This document shows, one piece after another, positions 1 through 9,429 of a DNA stretch of 64,000 bases. Source of the stretch: Accumulibacter sp. (GTDB lineage Bacteria > Pseudomonadota > Gammaproteobacteria > Burkholderiales > Rhodocyclaceae); the NCBI RefSeq assembly GCF_036625195.1, contig NZ_JAZKUG010000001.1, positions 2,728,001 to 2,792,000 of the forward strand. The letters are read 5' to 3'. How positions within the stretch are numbered: position 1 is the first letter of the stretch; every line of letters starts with the position of its first letter. Under the pieces are notes generated by a model, which made no database searches, was not told the DNA's origin, and saw only the letters and a program-made list of their open reading frames with translations. The position numbers and the translations under genes are program-made.

Positions 1-565
1 GGCAAGTGCACTCGAGGGCATCGCTCATGGCGCGCAGCGTGCGGGCTGTGTCGTGCATGAATTGATGGGCTTCCTCCGCCGGGCCGAGCGCACGCCGGAA
101 GCCTTCGATCTGGCTGCGCTCCTGCAAGAAGTCGTCGTGCAATGTCAGGCCGGTCGGCCGTTCGCTGGCGAGATCGAGGTGCGTTTGCCGGGCGATATCC
201 CGCAAGTTGCGGGCAATGCACTGCAGATCGAGAAGATCGTGCTCAACCTGTTGCGCAATGCCGTGGAGGCCTGCCAATCGGTGCATACTCCAGGCAGGTT
301 GTGCAGGATCGTCATCGAGGTGTTCGAGGCCGCACGGAGCATCTGCCTCCAGGTGGACGACAATGGTCCCGGGGTGCCGGCAGAACTGGTCCCGCGCCTG
401 TTCCAGCCTTTTGTCAGCAGCAAGCCGGGCGGCCTCGGCATGGGGCTGGCCATCAGCCATTCCCTGGCCCAGTCGCTGGGCGGCACGCTGGCCTACGAGG
501 TTCCGCCAGGCGGCGGAGCGCGCTTCCGCCTCATGCTGCCGGCCATCGAAGACCTTGCCGGTTGA
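1..565 (+). CDS. Sensor histidine kinase, C-terminal part (5' end outside window)
   Basis: The reading frame is open from base 2 to the stop at 565, so the gene starts upstream of the window. What remains is the end of the dimerisation helix (a kinase-like LxxIxxxAxRA pattern) and a full HATPase_c domain: N-box around LLRNAVEA, G1 box DDNGPGVP, F box LFQPF and G2 box GGLGMGLAI. It should autophosphorylate a histidine that lies outside the window. It ends 8 bases before a FixJ-like response regulator, so the two probably form a two-component pair. The input domain is not visible and the stimulus is unknown. A GTG at 53 could be read as a start, but the frame upstream of it still encodes kinase-like sequence. 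Confidence 0.85.
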   Translation, partial: ASALEGIAHGAQRAGCVVHELMGFLRRAERTPEAFDLAALLQEVVVQCQAGRPFAGEIEVRLPGDIPQVAGNALQIEKIVLNLLRNAVEACQSVHTPGRLCRIVIEVFEAARSICLQVDDNGPGVPAELVPRLFQPFVSSKPGGLGMGLAISHSLAQSLGGTLAYEVPPGGGARFRLMLPAIEDLAG

Positions 566-573
566 CCGCGCGC

Positions 574-1236
574 ATGAGTGGCCTGCTGGTGTACGTCGTC
601 GATGACGATGCGGATGTCCGCAAGGGGCTGGTGTCGCTGCTGGAGTCGGCCGGTTATCCAGCGCAGGGGTTTGCGAGTGCAGAGTCCTTTCTTGATGCCG
701 TCGCGGAGAGCATGGCGGCGCTTGCCGGCTGCGTGATCCTCGATCTTCGCATGCCGGGGCTGGACGGCCTGGCGTTGCAGCGCCGCCTCGTCGAGGCTGG
801 CGGCACCATCCCGATCCTCTTCCTGACGGGCCATGGCGAATTGCCGGATGCGCTGGTGGCGTTGCGTGCCGGCGCGGTCGACTTCCTGCTCAAGCCGGTC
901 GATGGGAGATTGCTGCTGCGCAGGCTCGACGCCTGTTGGCAGGCGGAGACGGCGCGTTTCCAGGCGCGGCAACTGCAAGAACAAGTGCTCTGCGTCTTGC
1001 AGCGGCTGACCGGGCGTGAACGTGAGATCCTGGGCTTTGCGCTGCAGGGGATCCGCAACTGGGCCATTGCCGAGATCCTGGGCTTGAGCCTGCGAACCAT
1101 CGAGGCCCATCGTTCACGACTGCTGCTCAAGCTCGATGCTGCTTCAGTCCAGGACTGGCAGCGTCGTTGCGAACAGGGCGGGCTGCCGACGGCAAGGCTC
1201 GTCGAGCTGCTTGCTTCATTAGGTGTTGCCACTTAA
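574..1236 (+). CDS. FixJ/NarL-type response regulator
   Basis: A 220-residue protein with an N-terminal receiver domain (acidic DDDAD near residue 10, phospho-acceptor Asp57 in ILDLRMPG, Lys in LLKPVDG) and a C-terminal LuxR-type helix-turn-helix (LTGREREILGFALQG, then LSLRTIEAHRSRLLLKL). This architecture belongs to transcriptional activators of the FixJ/TodT/StyR type. The ATG at 574 is chosen because it starts directly on the receiver beta strand; upstream codons in the same frame overlap the kinase. It follows the kinase by 8 bases, so co-transcription is likely. No target operator is recognisable here. Confidence 0.88.
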   Translation: MSGLLVYVVDDDADVRKGLVSLLESAGYPAQGFASAESFLDAVAESMAALAGCVILDLRMPGLDGLALQRRLVEAGGTIPILFLTGHGELPDALVALRAGAVDFLLKPVDGRLLLRRLDACWQAETARFQARQLQEQVLCVLQRLTGREREILGFALQGIRNWAIAEILGLSLRTIEAHRSRLLLKLDAASVQDWQRRCEQGGLPTARLVELLASLGVAT

Positions 1237-1324
1237 GGGCCGGCAACCCTAGCCCTCAAACTCATGGCAGCCTAGTATCGCTGCATGAGATGTACCCACT
1301 AGGCGCGCGTAGCTTAACGCAGCC

Positions 1325-4297
1325 ATGTCCCTTCTGGCCTGGAATTCCCACTTCGAAACCGGTATCGAAACGGTGGACAGGCAGCATCGCTGTCTGGTCG
1401 AGCGCGTCAACGAGTTGGCCTCAATGCTCGCCACGGCTGGCGACCAAGTGCCGGACGGACTCGCCGAGCTGTTCGACCAGTTGCGGGATTATGCCGACCG
1501 GCATTTCGCCAGCGAAGAAGGGCTGATGAGCAGCCAGGGCGTCGACCCGCGGCACATCGCCAAACACCACGAATCACACCGGCGCTTCGTCGCCGAAGTC
1601 GAGGAAATGGCGGCCGCCTGCCTGAACCGGAGTGGTGTCACCGGGCGCAAGCTGCTGGGATTCATCACCCACTGGGTCGTGTTCCACATCCTCGGCGAGG
1701 ACCAGGATCTGGCTCGGCAGTTGCACGGCATCGGCAATGGCATGGCGCCGCATGCTGCCTTCGAAGGCGTCGGAAGCTACGCGCTGGACCCGGCCCGGCC
1801 GGCCTTGAGCCGTGCGCTCATCGACATGTACGCGCATTTCAGCGAGATGGCGGAGCATCACGAGACTCTGGTCGGCGAGCTGGAACTGCGGAACAGAATC
1901 ATCGCCGACCATACCTGCGATTGGGAAACCTGGGCCGGCCCCGACGGCGAGATGCGTTATTGTTCACCCTCGTGCCTGCGCATCACCGGTTATGACGCAA
2001 AGGCGTTTCTCGACAACCCGGGCCTGCTGCTGTCGATCACACACCCGGACGATGCAGCGGTGGTGGGCAAACATCTCTGCGGCGGGTTTGCCGACGCCGG
2101 TTGGCATGAGATGACATTCCGCATCCGGGATCCGGAGGGCAACTGGCGCTGGCTGGAGCACGTCTGCCAGCCCGTGTTCGACGACAATGGCCAATTCCAG
2201 GGCCGCCGCGCGTCGAATCGTGATGTCAGCGACAGCATCGCGATGGCAAGGCAGTTGGCCGATGCCGTGGCGACGGCCGAGAAGGCGGCGCAGGCCAAGA
2301 GCGAGTTTCTCTCCAACATGAGCCATGAGATTCGCACGCCATTGAACGCGGTCGTCGCGTCGTCGCTGCTGATGCTCAACGACATTCGGGAGCCTGACCA
2401 GCGCAGGCGGCTGCAGCGGATCGTGTCGTCCTCGCAGCACTTGCTGGGCCTCATCAGCAGCATCCTCGACCTCGCCAAGATCGAGGCGGGCAAGATCGAA
2501 ATCGAGAGGACGCCGTTCATGCTGGCGAGCGTTCTCGACACGGTTTCGAGCCAGGTTGAAGAGCGCTTGCGCGACAAGGGGATTGCGTGGCTGGTGAAGA
2601 TCGGCCCGGGGGTTCCGGAGCGCGTGCTCGGTGATCCTTTGCGGCTCGGGCAAATCCTGGTCAACTTTGCCGGCAATGCCGTGAACTTCACCGACCACGG
2701 CGAGGTCGCCCTGACCGTGCAGCGGTTGGGGGAAGACGCCGCCGGGCATCGCATCCGCTTCGCCGTGCGCGATACCGGCTGCGGCTTCGATCCGGCCCAG
2801 GCAGACCGAATCTTTCGGCCCTTCGTCCAGGAAGACGGTTCGACGACACGCAAGCATGGCGGCTGCGGACTGGGCTTGGCGATTTGTCGCCAGCTTGCCG
2901 GCCTGATGGACGGAACAGTCGGCGCGGAGACCGAACCCGGACGCGGCAGCACGTTCTGGTTCGAAACGACGCTGCCGGAGGCCATCCCTCAGCCATCGCA
3001 GGCCAGCCGGGCGAAGCTCAAGGGCCGGCGCGCGATGTTGATCAGTGCCGCCGCCGGGGATCTCGACCAGATCCGCCACATCCTGGCTCGGCAAGGGATC
3101 CATGTCCAGCAGGCGGATGCGGTGCATCAATTGCTGACACGCATCGAGGTAGCGGCCAGGGCCGGCCGGCCCTACGATTTCATTGTCTGCGCCGGGTACG
3201 GCGCCTTCCTCGATGAACTGCTGGCAGCAGCAACCGCCGCGCCGCTCCTGGGGCTTGGCGGCCAGGCGGTGCGGCCCTACCGGATCTGGGCGTTTCGGGT
3301 TGATGGCGTACCGGCGGACGAACCCGAGGAGCGGTCAGGTTTCTTCGATGCCATCGTGCCGCTGCCCGCCGACGCAGATTATCTGGTCGAGGTGTTGCGG
3401 GGATTGCTCGCCGGCTGGCCCGCGGACACCACCGATGGCACGACCGCCGGCAGCACCGATGGCTTGGCGACCGACCTGTCGCTCTATGCCAAATGTAAGC
3501 TCCTGCTCGTCGAGGACAACACCCTCAATCAGGAGGTGATGCTCGACGTGCTGACGGCTGCGGGGTTGCAGGCGGACGTGGCGGAGGACGGGCGGGTGGC
3601 GCTGAGCATGGCTCTCGAGCGGCACTACGACCTGATCCTGATGGACATGCAGATGCCGGTGATGGGCGGTATTGAAGCGACGCGGGCGATACGATGCATG
3701 GCTGGCTACCAGAAAACGCCGATTCTCGCCATGACGGCCAATGCCTTCGAGTCGGATCGCCAGCGCTGCCTCAAGGCCGGCATGAACGATCACTTGGCCA
3801 AGCCGGTCGTCCCGGAGCGCCTTTATACGGCCCTGCGCCAATGGTTGCCGCTGCCGGCCAGCGTGCCGCAGCCATGCAGGATGCCCGACCGCGCCGTGGT
3901 GCCGCAGCCGACCCTGCCGGAGGAGGAGACCGTTTTCCCGGTGATCGCGGGGCTCGACATCGCCGCGGGCTTGAGCTACGTAGGGGGCAAGCGTGCCCGC
4001 TACCGGCAACTGCTCGAACGCTTGGTGCAGTACCACACGCACGATCCGGTGGCGATCCGGGAGAACCTCCGCAGCGGTTGTTTCGCCGAGGCGCGTCGCT
4101 TGACACACTCGCTCAAGGGAGCTGCGGCGACGCTTGGCGCGGAGGCGATCCGCTCGACCGCCAGCCGGATCGAGCTTCAGCTGAACGACTGGAGTCCGTC
4201 CGAGCTTTCCTCAGGTCATCTTGACGAAGAGCTGTGGGCGCTGGCGCAAGCGCTGGCCGAATTGTCGCGGGGCCTGGCGTCTACCGCCGCGCCTTGA
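1325..4297 (+). CDS. Hybrid sensor kinase: hemerythrin-PAS-HisKA-HATPase-receiver-Hpt
   Basis: A 990-residue cytoplasmic hybrid kinase with no obvious membrane segment. Residues 1 to about 135 form a bacteriohemerythrin domain with the di-iron ligand pattern intact: His in DRQHR, HFASE, HHESH, and a final HWVVFHILGED. A PAS domain follows (about 190-315), then HisKA with His334 in MSHEIRTPLN, HATPase_c (GCGFD and GGCGLGLAI boxes), a degenerate receiver-like stretch, a receiver with Asp774 in LMDMQMPVMGG, and a C-terminal Hpt domain with His928 in LTHSLKGAAATLGA. The domain order suggests a phosphorelay controlled by oxygen, nitric oxide or redox state through the di-iron centre; the ligand is inferred. 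No output regulator is adjacent downstream. Confidence 0.9.
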   Translation: MSLLAWNSHFETGIETVDRQHRCLVERVNELASMLATAGDQVPDGLAELFDQLRDYADRHFASEEGLMSSQGVDPRHIAKHHESHRRFVAEVEEMAAACLNRSGVTGRKLLGFITHWVVFHILGEDQDLARQLHGIGNGMAPHAAFEGVGSYALDPARPALSRALIDMYAHFSEMAEHHETLVGELELRNRIIADHTCDWETWAGPDGEMRYCSPSCLRITGYDAKAFLDNPGLLLSITHPDDAAVVGKHLCGGFADAGWHEMTFRIRDPEGNWRWLEHVCQPVFDDNGQFQGRRASNRDVSDSIAMARQLADAVATAEKAAQAKSEFLSNMSHEIRTPLNAVVASSLLMLNDIREPDQRRRLQRIVSSSQHLLGLISSILDLAKIEAGKIEIERTPFMLASVLDTVSSQVEERLRDKGIAWLVKIGPGVPERVLGDPLRLGQILVNFAGNAVNFTDHGEVALTVQRLGEDAAGHRIRFAVRDTGCGFDPAQADRIFRPFVQEDGSTTRKHGGCGLGLAICRQLAGLMDGTVGAETEPGRGSTFWFETTLPEAIPQPSQASRAKLKGRRAMLISAAAGDLDQIRHILARQGIHVQQADAVHQLLTRIEVAARAGRPYDFIVCAGYGAFLDELLAAATAAPLLGLGGQAVRPYRIWAFRVDGVPADEPEERSGFFDAIVPLPADADYLVEVLRGLLAGWPADTTDGTTAGSTDGLATDLSLYAKCKLLLVEDNTLNQEVMLDVLTAAGLQADVAEDGRVALSMALERHYDLILMDMQMPVMGGIEATRAIRCMAGYQKTPILAMTANAFESDRQRCLKAGMNDHLAKPVVPERLYTALRQWLPLPASVPQPCRMPDRAVVPQPTLPEEETVFPVIAGLDIAAGLSYVGGKRARYRQLLERLVQYHTHDPVAIRENLRSGCFAEARRLTHSLKGAAATLGAEAIRSTASRIELQLNDWSPSELSSGHLDEELWALAQALAELSRGLASTAAP

Positions 4298-4431
4298 GCT
4301 TCCCGATTCACGGCGGCCAGTCCGTCGAACGTGCCGACCACACGCACGGGAATTGAACCGGGTGAGCCGGCACGCCGCGGTCCGCACCGGTGCAGTCGAT
4401 CGCCGAAAGCGGCGCGCTGCGTGCGGCTCTG

Positions 4432-5196
4432 CTATGCGAGACCCGGAAGCGTCCTGCCGAGTACCCGCAACTCCACCCGCAACGCCTGCCAGTCGGGGCA
4501 GGCGCCAGCGACGATCGCCCAGAAGCGCGGGCTGTGGTTCATCTCGCGCAGGTGCGCCAGTTCGTGCACGACGACATAGTCGATCACCGGCAGCGGGAAA
4601 TGCAGCAGTCGCCAGTTCAGGCGAACGCCGCTGCGGGCGCTGCAGCTTCCCCAACGGGTGCGCGCGGCGGTGAGGCTCAGGCGTGGTTGCGGCACCTCCA
4701 GAACGGGCGCGTAGTGCGCCAGCCTTTCGCTGAAGAGTTCGCGTGCCCGTTCGCGCAACGCCCGCTCGAGTACGCGCGGCGCTTCTGCCGGTGCGCGCAG
4801 GCAGAGGCTCAGTATCGTACCGCCGGCATGCCGGTTCCACAGACAGCGATTGCCGCCAAGCGCCAGGCGGATCGTCAGCGTGTGCCCGAGGAAGGGCAGC
4901 TGCAGGCCATCGGTGATCGCGTGCAGCCGCTCCGGTCGGCGCGCGCGCCACTCGTCGAGCTTGCGGCCGATCCATTCGCCATGCCGCAGGAGGAGCGACT
5001 CCACTTCGTGCAGTGGTGCACGTGGCGGGGCGCCGACACGCAGGCCGCGATGGTCGATCGACAGGCCGATGGTTCGTCGTTGGCTGCGGCGCAGGACGTA
5101 GGCGACCGTCCGCTCGCCGAGTTCGATCGTGCGCTGAGTCTCGCTGGCTGCCGGCTGCCGGCTGGCCGCGCTCGCCCTTTCAAGCGGCGACGACAT
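4432..5196 (-). CDS. YgjP-like (DUF45/M48) metallopeptidase
   Basis: A 254-residue protein with the SprT/YgjP-type zinc peptidase signature VVHELAHLREMNHS (HExxH plus a downstream His) and the family's TRWGSCSARSGVRLNWRL block before it. The start at 5196 (MSSPLERAS) is chosen because upstream codons lie inside plsC; the gene overlaps the plsC end by 17 bases, which suggests translational coupling. It is the last gene of the leftward glyQ-glyS-gmhB-plsC operon. The substrate is not known. A second, diverged member of the same family sits at 52890-53633 in the restriction operon. Confidence 0.85.
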   Translation of the reverse strand: MSSPLERASAASRQPAASETQRTIELGERTVAYVLRRSQRRTIGLSIDHRGLRVGAPPRAPLHEVESLLLRHGEWIGRKLDEWRARRPERLHAITDGLQLPFLGHTLTIRLALGGNRCLWNRHAGGTILSLCLRAPAEAPRVLERALRERARELFSERLAHYAPVLEVPQPRLSLTAARTRWGSCSARSGVRLNWRLLHFPLPVIDYVVVHELAHLREMNHSPRFWAIVAGACPDWQALRVELRVLGRTLPGLA

Positions 5197-5923
5197 CGGC
5201 CGCAGCCGGATAGCGGTGTGGCGAGATGCGGCGCATCTCGGCCTCGATCCAGGCGGCGGCGAGGGCGTTGATGCGCGCCGCCGATTTGCCGGTCGGGTCG
5301 ATCGGCGGCCCGATACTGACGGTGATGGTGCCGGGGGAGACGGCGAAGACGCTCTTCCGCCAGAATTCGCCGGCATCGTGTGCCACCGGCACGACCAGAC
5401 TGCCGCCGCGCAGGGCGAGGTGGGCGCCGCCGGGCTTGTAGCGCGCGGTCTCGCCGGGTTCAACACGCGTGCCTTCGGGGAAGATCACCACCCAGTAGCC
5501 GGCAGCGAGCCGCTCCTTGCCCTGCTCGAAAACCTGCTTGAGAGCGTCCTTGGCTGCCGCACGATCGATCGAGATCATCTTCATCGCCGCCAGTCCCCAG
5601 CCGAAGAAGGGGACGCGCAGCAGCTCCTTCTTGAGGACGAACACCAGCGGCGGCAGGATGTCCTGCAATCCCACCGTCTCCCAGGCCGACTGGTGCTTGG
5701 CCAGCACCACCGAAGGCGTCGCCGGCAGGTTCTCGCGCCCGAGGACGCGGTAGCGCAGCCCGAGAAGGCCCCGGCACAGCGCCATGAAGCCCTTGCGCCA
5801 GCAGGCGATGATGCGGTAGCGGGCGACCATCGGCAGGGCGATCGCGAGCGTCACCAGGAGCCCGAACGGCACCGTCCACAGACCGACCAGCAGCATGAAG
5901 AGGGCCGTGCGCCAGGCGGCCAT
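5180..5923 (-). CDS. plsC: 1-acyl-sn-glycerol-3-phosphate acyltransferase
   Basis: A 247-residue membrane-associated acyltransferase of the PlsC family that makes phosphatidic acid from lysophosphatidic acid. The N-terminal 30 residues form a hydrophobic membrane segment. The catalytic block reads KHQSAWETV, a His-x4-acid motif with Glu in place of the usual Asp, and the glycerophosphate-binding block is FPEGTR. The start at 5923 (MAAWRTALF) overlaps the gmhB stop by one base (TGATG), so translation is probably coupled. It belongs to the leftward glyQS operon. Confidence 0.9.
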   Translation of the reverse strand: MAAWRTALFMLLVGLWTVPFGLLVTLAIALPMVARYRIIACWRKGFMALCRGLLGLRYRVLGRENLPATPSVVLAKHQSAWETVGLQDILPPLVFVLKKELLRVPFFGWGLAAMKMISIDRAAAKDALKQVFEQGKERLAAGYWVVIFPEGTRVEPGETARYKPGGAHLALRGGSLVVPVAHDAGEFWRKSVFAVSPGTITVSIGPPIDPTGKSAARINALAAAWIEAEMRRISPHRYPAAADVVAA

Positions 5924-6459
5924 CAGAGGAGGAGGATGTGGTCGGTGGCAGCTGCCAGATCGGCGAAGACCACGGTGCCCTCCGGCAGTCCGCCGTCGAT
6001 CTGCGTCTGCGTTCCCTTGCCGGTCAGTACGAGCAGCGGCAGCGCACCGACAGCGGCGGCTGCCTGCAGGTCGCGCAGCGAATCGCCCACCGTCGGCGTC
6101 CCTGGCAGGTCGATGTTGAAGCAGCGGGCGATGCGCTCGAACATGCCGGTCGCCGGCTTGCGACAGTGGCAGCCGGCGTCGACCGCGTGCGGGCAATAGT
6201 AGATCGCGTCGATGCGCCCGCCGGCGGCCACCACCGCGCGGTGCATCTTGTCGTGGATGGCGTTCAGCGTGTCCATGTCGAACAGGCCGCGGCCGACGCC
6301 CGACTGGTTGGTCGCCACCACCACCCGGTAGCCGGCCTGATTGAGGCGGGCGATCGCTTCCACGCTGCCGGGGATCGGGCGCCACTCTGCTGGCGACTTG
6401 ATGAACTGCTTCGAGTCGAAGTTGATGACGCCGTCGCGATCGAGGATGACGAGTTTCAT
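5923..6459 (-). CDS. gmhB: D-glycero-beta-D-manno-heptose 1,7-bisphosphate 7-phosphatase
   Basis: A 178-residue HAD-superfamily phosphatase of ADP-heptose synthesis for lipopolysaccharide inner core. Motif I is DRDGVIN with both catalytic aspartates, followed by TNQSGVGRG (motif II), and a zinc-binding loop with the CPHAVDAGCHCRKP arrangement that is typical of GmhB. Full family length. It overlaps glyS upstream by 4 bases and plsC downstream by 1 base, a compact operon order seen in many betaproteobacteria. Confidence 0.93.
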   Translation of the reverse strand: MKLVILDRDGVINFDSKQFIKSPAEWRPIPGSVEAIARLNQAGYRVVVATNQSGVGRGLFDMDTLNAIHDKMHRAVVAAGGRIDAIYYCPHAVDAGCHCRKPATGMFERIARCFNIDLPGTPTVGDSLRDLQAAAAVGALPLLVLTGKGTQTQIDGGLPEGTVVFADLAAATDHILLL

Positions 6460-8528
6460 ACGGCCAGCTTCGAGATGTCGGCAACCGCGTTGAGCTCTTC
6501 GTAGAGTGCTCGCAGGAGGCCGAGGCGGTTGCCGCGCAACAACGGCTCATGGACGTTGACCATCACTTCGTCGAAGAAGCGGTCGACCTCGCCGCGGACC
6601 GCGGCGAGCACCTTCAGGGCATCGGCGTAGTCCTCGTTGGCGACGTGCGAGCGGACCAGGGGCGCCATCAGGACGACGCGCTGGAAGAGGGCCTTCTCGG
6701 CTTCTTCCTCAAGCAGCGCGATATCGGGCTCCGGCAGTTCCTCGTCCGCCTTCTTCAGGATGTTGCCGATCCGCTTGTTGGCGGCGGCCAGTGCCAGCGC
6801 CTCCGGCAGCTTCTGGAACTCGCGCACCGCGGCCAGCCTGGCGGGAACCAGGTCGATGCGTGTCGGCCGCTGCGCCAGCACCGCCTCGATGGCGTCAACC
6901 GAGTGTCCCGCTTCGCGGAGCATGCCGCGCAGGCGGTCGAGGATGAACGCCAGCAGGTGCTCGTCGACCGCTGCGAGCCGCACTCCCTGCAGCAGCAGGG
7001 CGTCGCGGGCGTCGGCGATCAGCTCGCCGAGGTCGAGTGGCAGTGGCGTTTCCATCAGGATGCGCAGGACGCCGAGGGCGGCGCGTCGCAGGCCGAACGG
7101 GTCCTTGTCACCGGTCGGCACCTGGCCGATGCCGAAGAACCCGACGAGGGCATCGAGCTTGTCGGCCAGCGCGGCGGCACAGGCGATGTTGCCCTGCGGC
7201 AGCGAGTCGCCGGCGAAGCGTGGCCGGTAGTGCTGCTCGATGGCGTCGGCCACCACCGGCAGGCCGCCCTCGTGCAGCAGGTAGTAGCGGCCCATGATTC
7301 CCTGCAGTTCGGGAAACTCGCCGACCATGTCGGTGAGCAGGTCGATCTTGGCGAACAGTGCCGCGCGCTCGGCGAGACTGCCGTCGGCACCGAGCCTCTC
7401 GGCGATCGCCCGCGCGACGCGGCCCAGGCGCTGCGCCCGGTCACCGAGTGAACCTAGCCGGTTGTGATAGACGACGTCGCCCAGTCGAATGACGCGATTG
7501 GCGAAACCGGCCTTGCGGTCCTGGTTGAAGAAGAAGCGCGCGTCCGACAGGCGCGGGCGGACCACCCGCTCGTTGCCGCGGATGATGTGTGCCGGATCGT
7601 CAACCTGCATGTTGGCGACGATCAGGAAGCGGTTGAGCAGCCTGCCGGCGGCGTCGAGCAGCGGGAAGTACTTCTGGTTCTGCTGCATGGTCAGGATCAG
7701 GCACTCCTGCGGCACTTCGAGGAATTCCGCCTCGAACTCGCCGACGTAGACGACCGGCCATTCGACCAGCGCCGTCACCTCGTCGAGCAGCGCGGTTGCC
7801 GGATTGATGCGGGCAGCAAGGCTGCTCGCCGCCGCTTCGAGCTGGGATGCGATCAGCGCCCGGCGCTCGCCGAAGGAAGCGATGACCTTGGCGGTGGCCA
7901 GTCGGGCCGCGTAGTCATCCGCCCGCTCGATGACGACGTCGCCGGCGCACAGGAAGCGGTGTCCCATCGTCGTCCGCCCACTGCCCAGCCCGAGGACCTC
8001 ACCCGCGACGACCTGGCTGCCGTGCAGCAGGATGAGGCTGTGCACCGGCCGCACGAACTGGTGCTCGGAATCGCCCCAGCGCATCACTTTCGGGATCGGC
8101 AGCTTGCGCACGGCCTGGGCAACGATGGCGGCGAGGTGCGCCGACAGCTCCTCGCCCTTCTGCTCACGCCGCGCGACGAAGTACTCGCCCTTGGCATCGC
8201 TCGTCCGGTGCAGTTGCGCGAAGCTGACGCCGGCGGCGCGCATGAAGCCTTCGAGGGCGCGCGTTGGCTGTCCGGCGGCGTCGATTGCGCCGGCTACCGC
8301 CGGCCCCTTCTTCTCCAGCAACCGGTCGGGCTGGCGTTCGGCGACCTCGCTGATCGTCAGCGCGAGCCGGCGCGGCGTCGCGTAGGGTGTGCAGACACTG
8401 GCGGCAGTGGTGAACTCCTGCGCGCGCAGCGCGGAGAAGACCGCATCGGCGAAGGCTTCCGACAGCAGCTTGAGCGACTTCGGCGGCAATTCCTCGGTCC
8501 GCAGCTCGATCAGGATCGTGTCGTTCAT
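6456..8528 (-). CDS. glyS: Glycine--tRNA ligase beta subunit
   Basis: A 690-residue protein matching the beta subunit of the bacterial alpha2-beta2 glycyl-tRNA synthetase. It starts with the family's LLIELRTEELPPK-like sequence (here ILIELRTEELPPKSLK) and carries the conserved HQFVRPVHS and NQKYFPL segments and a C-terminal anticodon-binding region ending near MVNVHEPLLRGNRLGLL. The start at 8528 (MNDTILIEL) fits the family N-terminus; longer upstream frames run into glyQ. The glyQ stop lies next to this start, so the two subunits are co-translated. Confidence 0.96.
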   Translation of the reverse strand: MNDTILIELRTEELPPKSLKLLSEAFADAVFSALRAQEFTTAASVCTPYATPRRLALTISEVAERQPDRLLEKKGPAVAGAIDAAGQPTRALEGFMRAAGVSFAQLHRTSDAKGEYFVARREQKGEELSAHLAAIVAQAVRKLPIPKVMRWGDSEHQFVRPVHSLILLHGSQVVAGEVLGLGSGRTTMGHRFLCAGDVVIERADDYAARLATAKVIASFGERRALIASQLEAAASSLAARINPATALLDEVTALVEWPVVYVGEFEAEFLEVPQECLILTMQQNQKYFPLLDAAGRLLNRFLIVANMQVDDPAHIIRGNERVVRPRLSDARFFFNQDRKAGFANRVIRLGDVVYHNRLGSLGDRAQRLGRVARAIAERLGADGSLAERAALFAKIDLLTDMVGEFPELQGIMGRYYLLHEGGLPVVADAIEQHYRPRFAGDSLPQGNIACAAALADKLDALVGFFGIGQVPTGDKDPFGLRRAALGVLRILMETPLPLDLGELIADARDALLLQGVRLAAVDEHLLAFILDRLRGMLREAGHSVDAIEAVLAQRPTRIDLVPARLAAVREFQKLPEALALAAANKRIGNILKKADEELPEPDIALLEEEAEKALFQRVVLMAPLVRSHVANEDYADALKVLAAVRGEVDRFFDEVMVNVHEPLLRGNRLGLLRALYEELNAVADISKLAV

Positions 8529-8529
8529 T

Positions 8530-9429
8530 TCATTGCGCTCCGCAGCTGGTCCGGCACATCGGAAAACCGAGCGCTTGCCGCGAGTCGTGGTAGGCCTGTG
8601 CGACTTCCCGCGCCAGCGCGCGCACGCGGCCGATGTACGCCGCCCGTTCCGTAACCGAGATGGCGCCACGCGCGTCGAGCAGGTTGAAGGTGTGCGAGCA
8701 CTTCATGACCATTTCGTAGCCCGGCAGTGCGAGACCGGCGGCGATCAGGCGACGCGCCTCGGATTCGTGTTCGCCGAAGTGGCGGAACAGCAACTCGACG
8801 TTGGCGTGCTCGAAGTTGTACTTCGACTGTTCAACCTCGTTCTGGTGGTAAACGTCGCCGTAGGTGACGCGGTAGCCAGGTCCCTCGGCCCAGACCAGAT
8901 CGAAGACGTTCTCGACGCCCTGCAGGTACATCGCCAGTCGCTCGATGCCGTAGGTGATCTCGCCGAGCACCGGCCGACAGGGCAGCGAGCCGACCTCCTG
9001 GAAATAGGTGAACTGGGTGACTTCCATGCCGTCGAGCCAGACCTCCCAGCCGAGTCCCCAGGCTCCGAGTGTCGGGCTTTCCCAGTCGTCCTCGACGAAA
9101 CGGATGTCGTGCTGCGCCGTGTCGATGCCGAGCGCACGCAGCGAGTCGAGGTAGAGGTCCTGGATGTTGGCGGGCGAGGGCTTGAGTACCACCTGGTACT
9201 GGTAGTAGTGCTGCAGGCGGTTCGGGTTCTCGCCGTAGCGCCCGTCCTTCGGCCGTCGCGACGGCTGCACGTAGGCGGCGTTCCACGGTTCGGGCCCGAT
9301 GGCGCGGAGAAAGGTCGCAGTGTGGAAGGTGCCGGCGCCGACTTCGATATCGTAGGGCTGCAGCAGTGCGCAGCCCTGCTTGTCCCAGAACTCCTCGAGA
9401 CGCAGAATGACTTCCTGGAAGGTAGGCAT
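8530..9429 (-). CDS. glyQ: Glycine--tRNA ligase alpha subunit
   Basis: A 299-residue catalytic subunit of the tetrameric glycyl-tRNA synthetase. The N-terminus MPTFQEVILRLEEFW and the following QPYDIEVGAGTFHTATFLR, RRPKDGRYGENPNR and QFTYFQEVGS segments are nearly invariant in the family. The ATG at 9429 is chosen from that N-terminus. It is the first gene of the leftward operon that continues through glyS, gmhB, plsC and the YgjP-like peptidase. The 261-base gap to rfbC should hold the operon promoter, but no clear -35/-10 pair was seen. Confidence 0.96.
   Translation of the reverse strand: MPTFQEVILRLEEFWDKQGCALLQPYDIEVGAGTFHTATFLRAIGPEPWNAAYVQPSRRPKDGRYGENPNRLQHYYQYQVVLKPSPANIQDLYLDSLRALGIDTAQHDIRFVEDDWESPTLGAWGLGWEVWLDGMEVTQFTYFQEVGSLPCRPVLGEITYGIERLAMYLQGVENVFDLVWAEGPGYRVTYGDVYHQNEVEQSKYNFEHANVELLFRHFGEHESEARRLIAAGLALPGYEMVMKCSHTFNLLDARGAISVTERAAYIGRVRALAREVAQAYHDSRQALGFPMCRTSCGAQ

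Noticed and set aside
4298..4431. CCGCCG...CGGCGG inverted repeat at the end of the hybrid kinase gene as a terminator
   Set aside because: The loop is about 20 bases, half of the stem lies in the coding region and there is no T-run.
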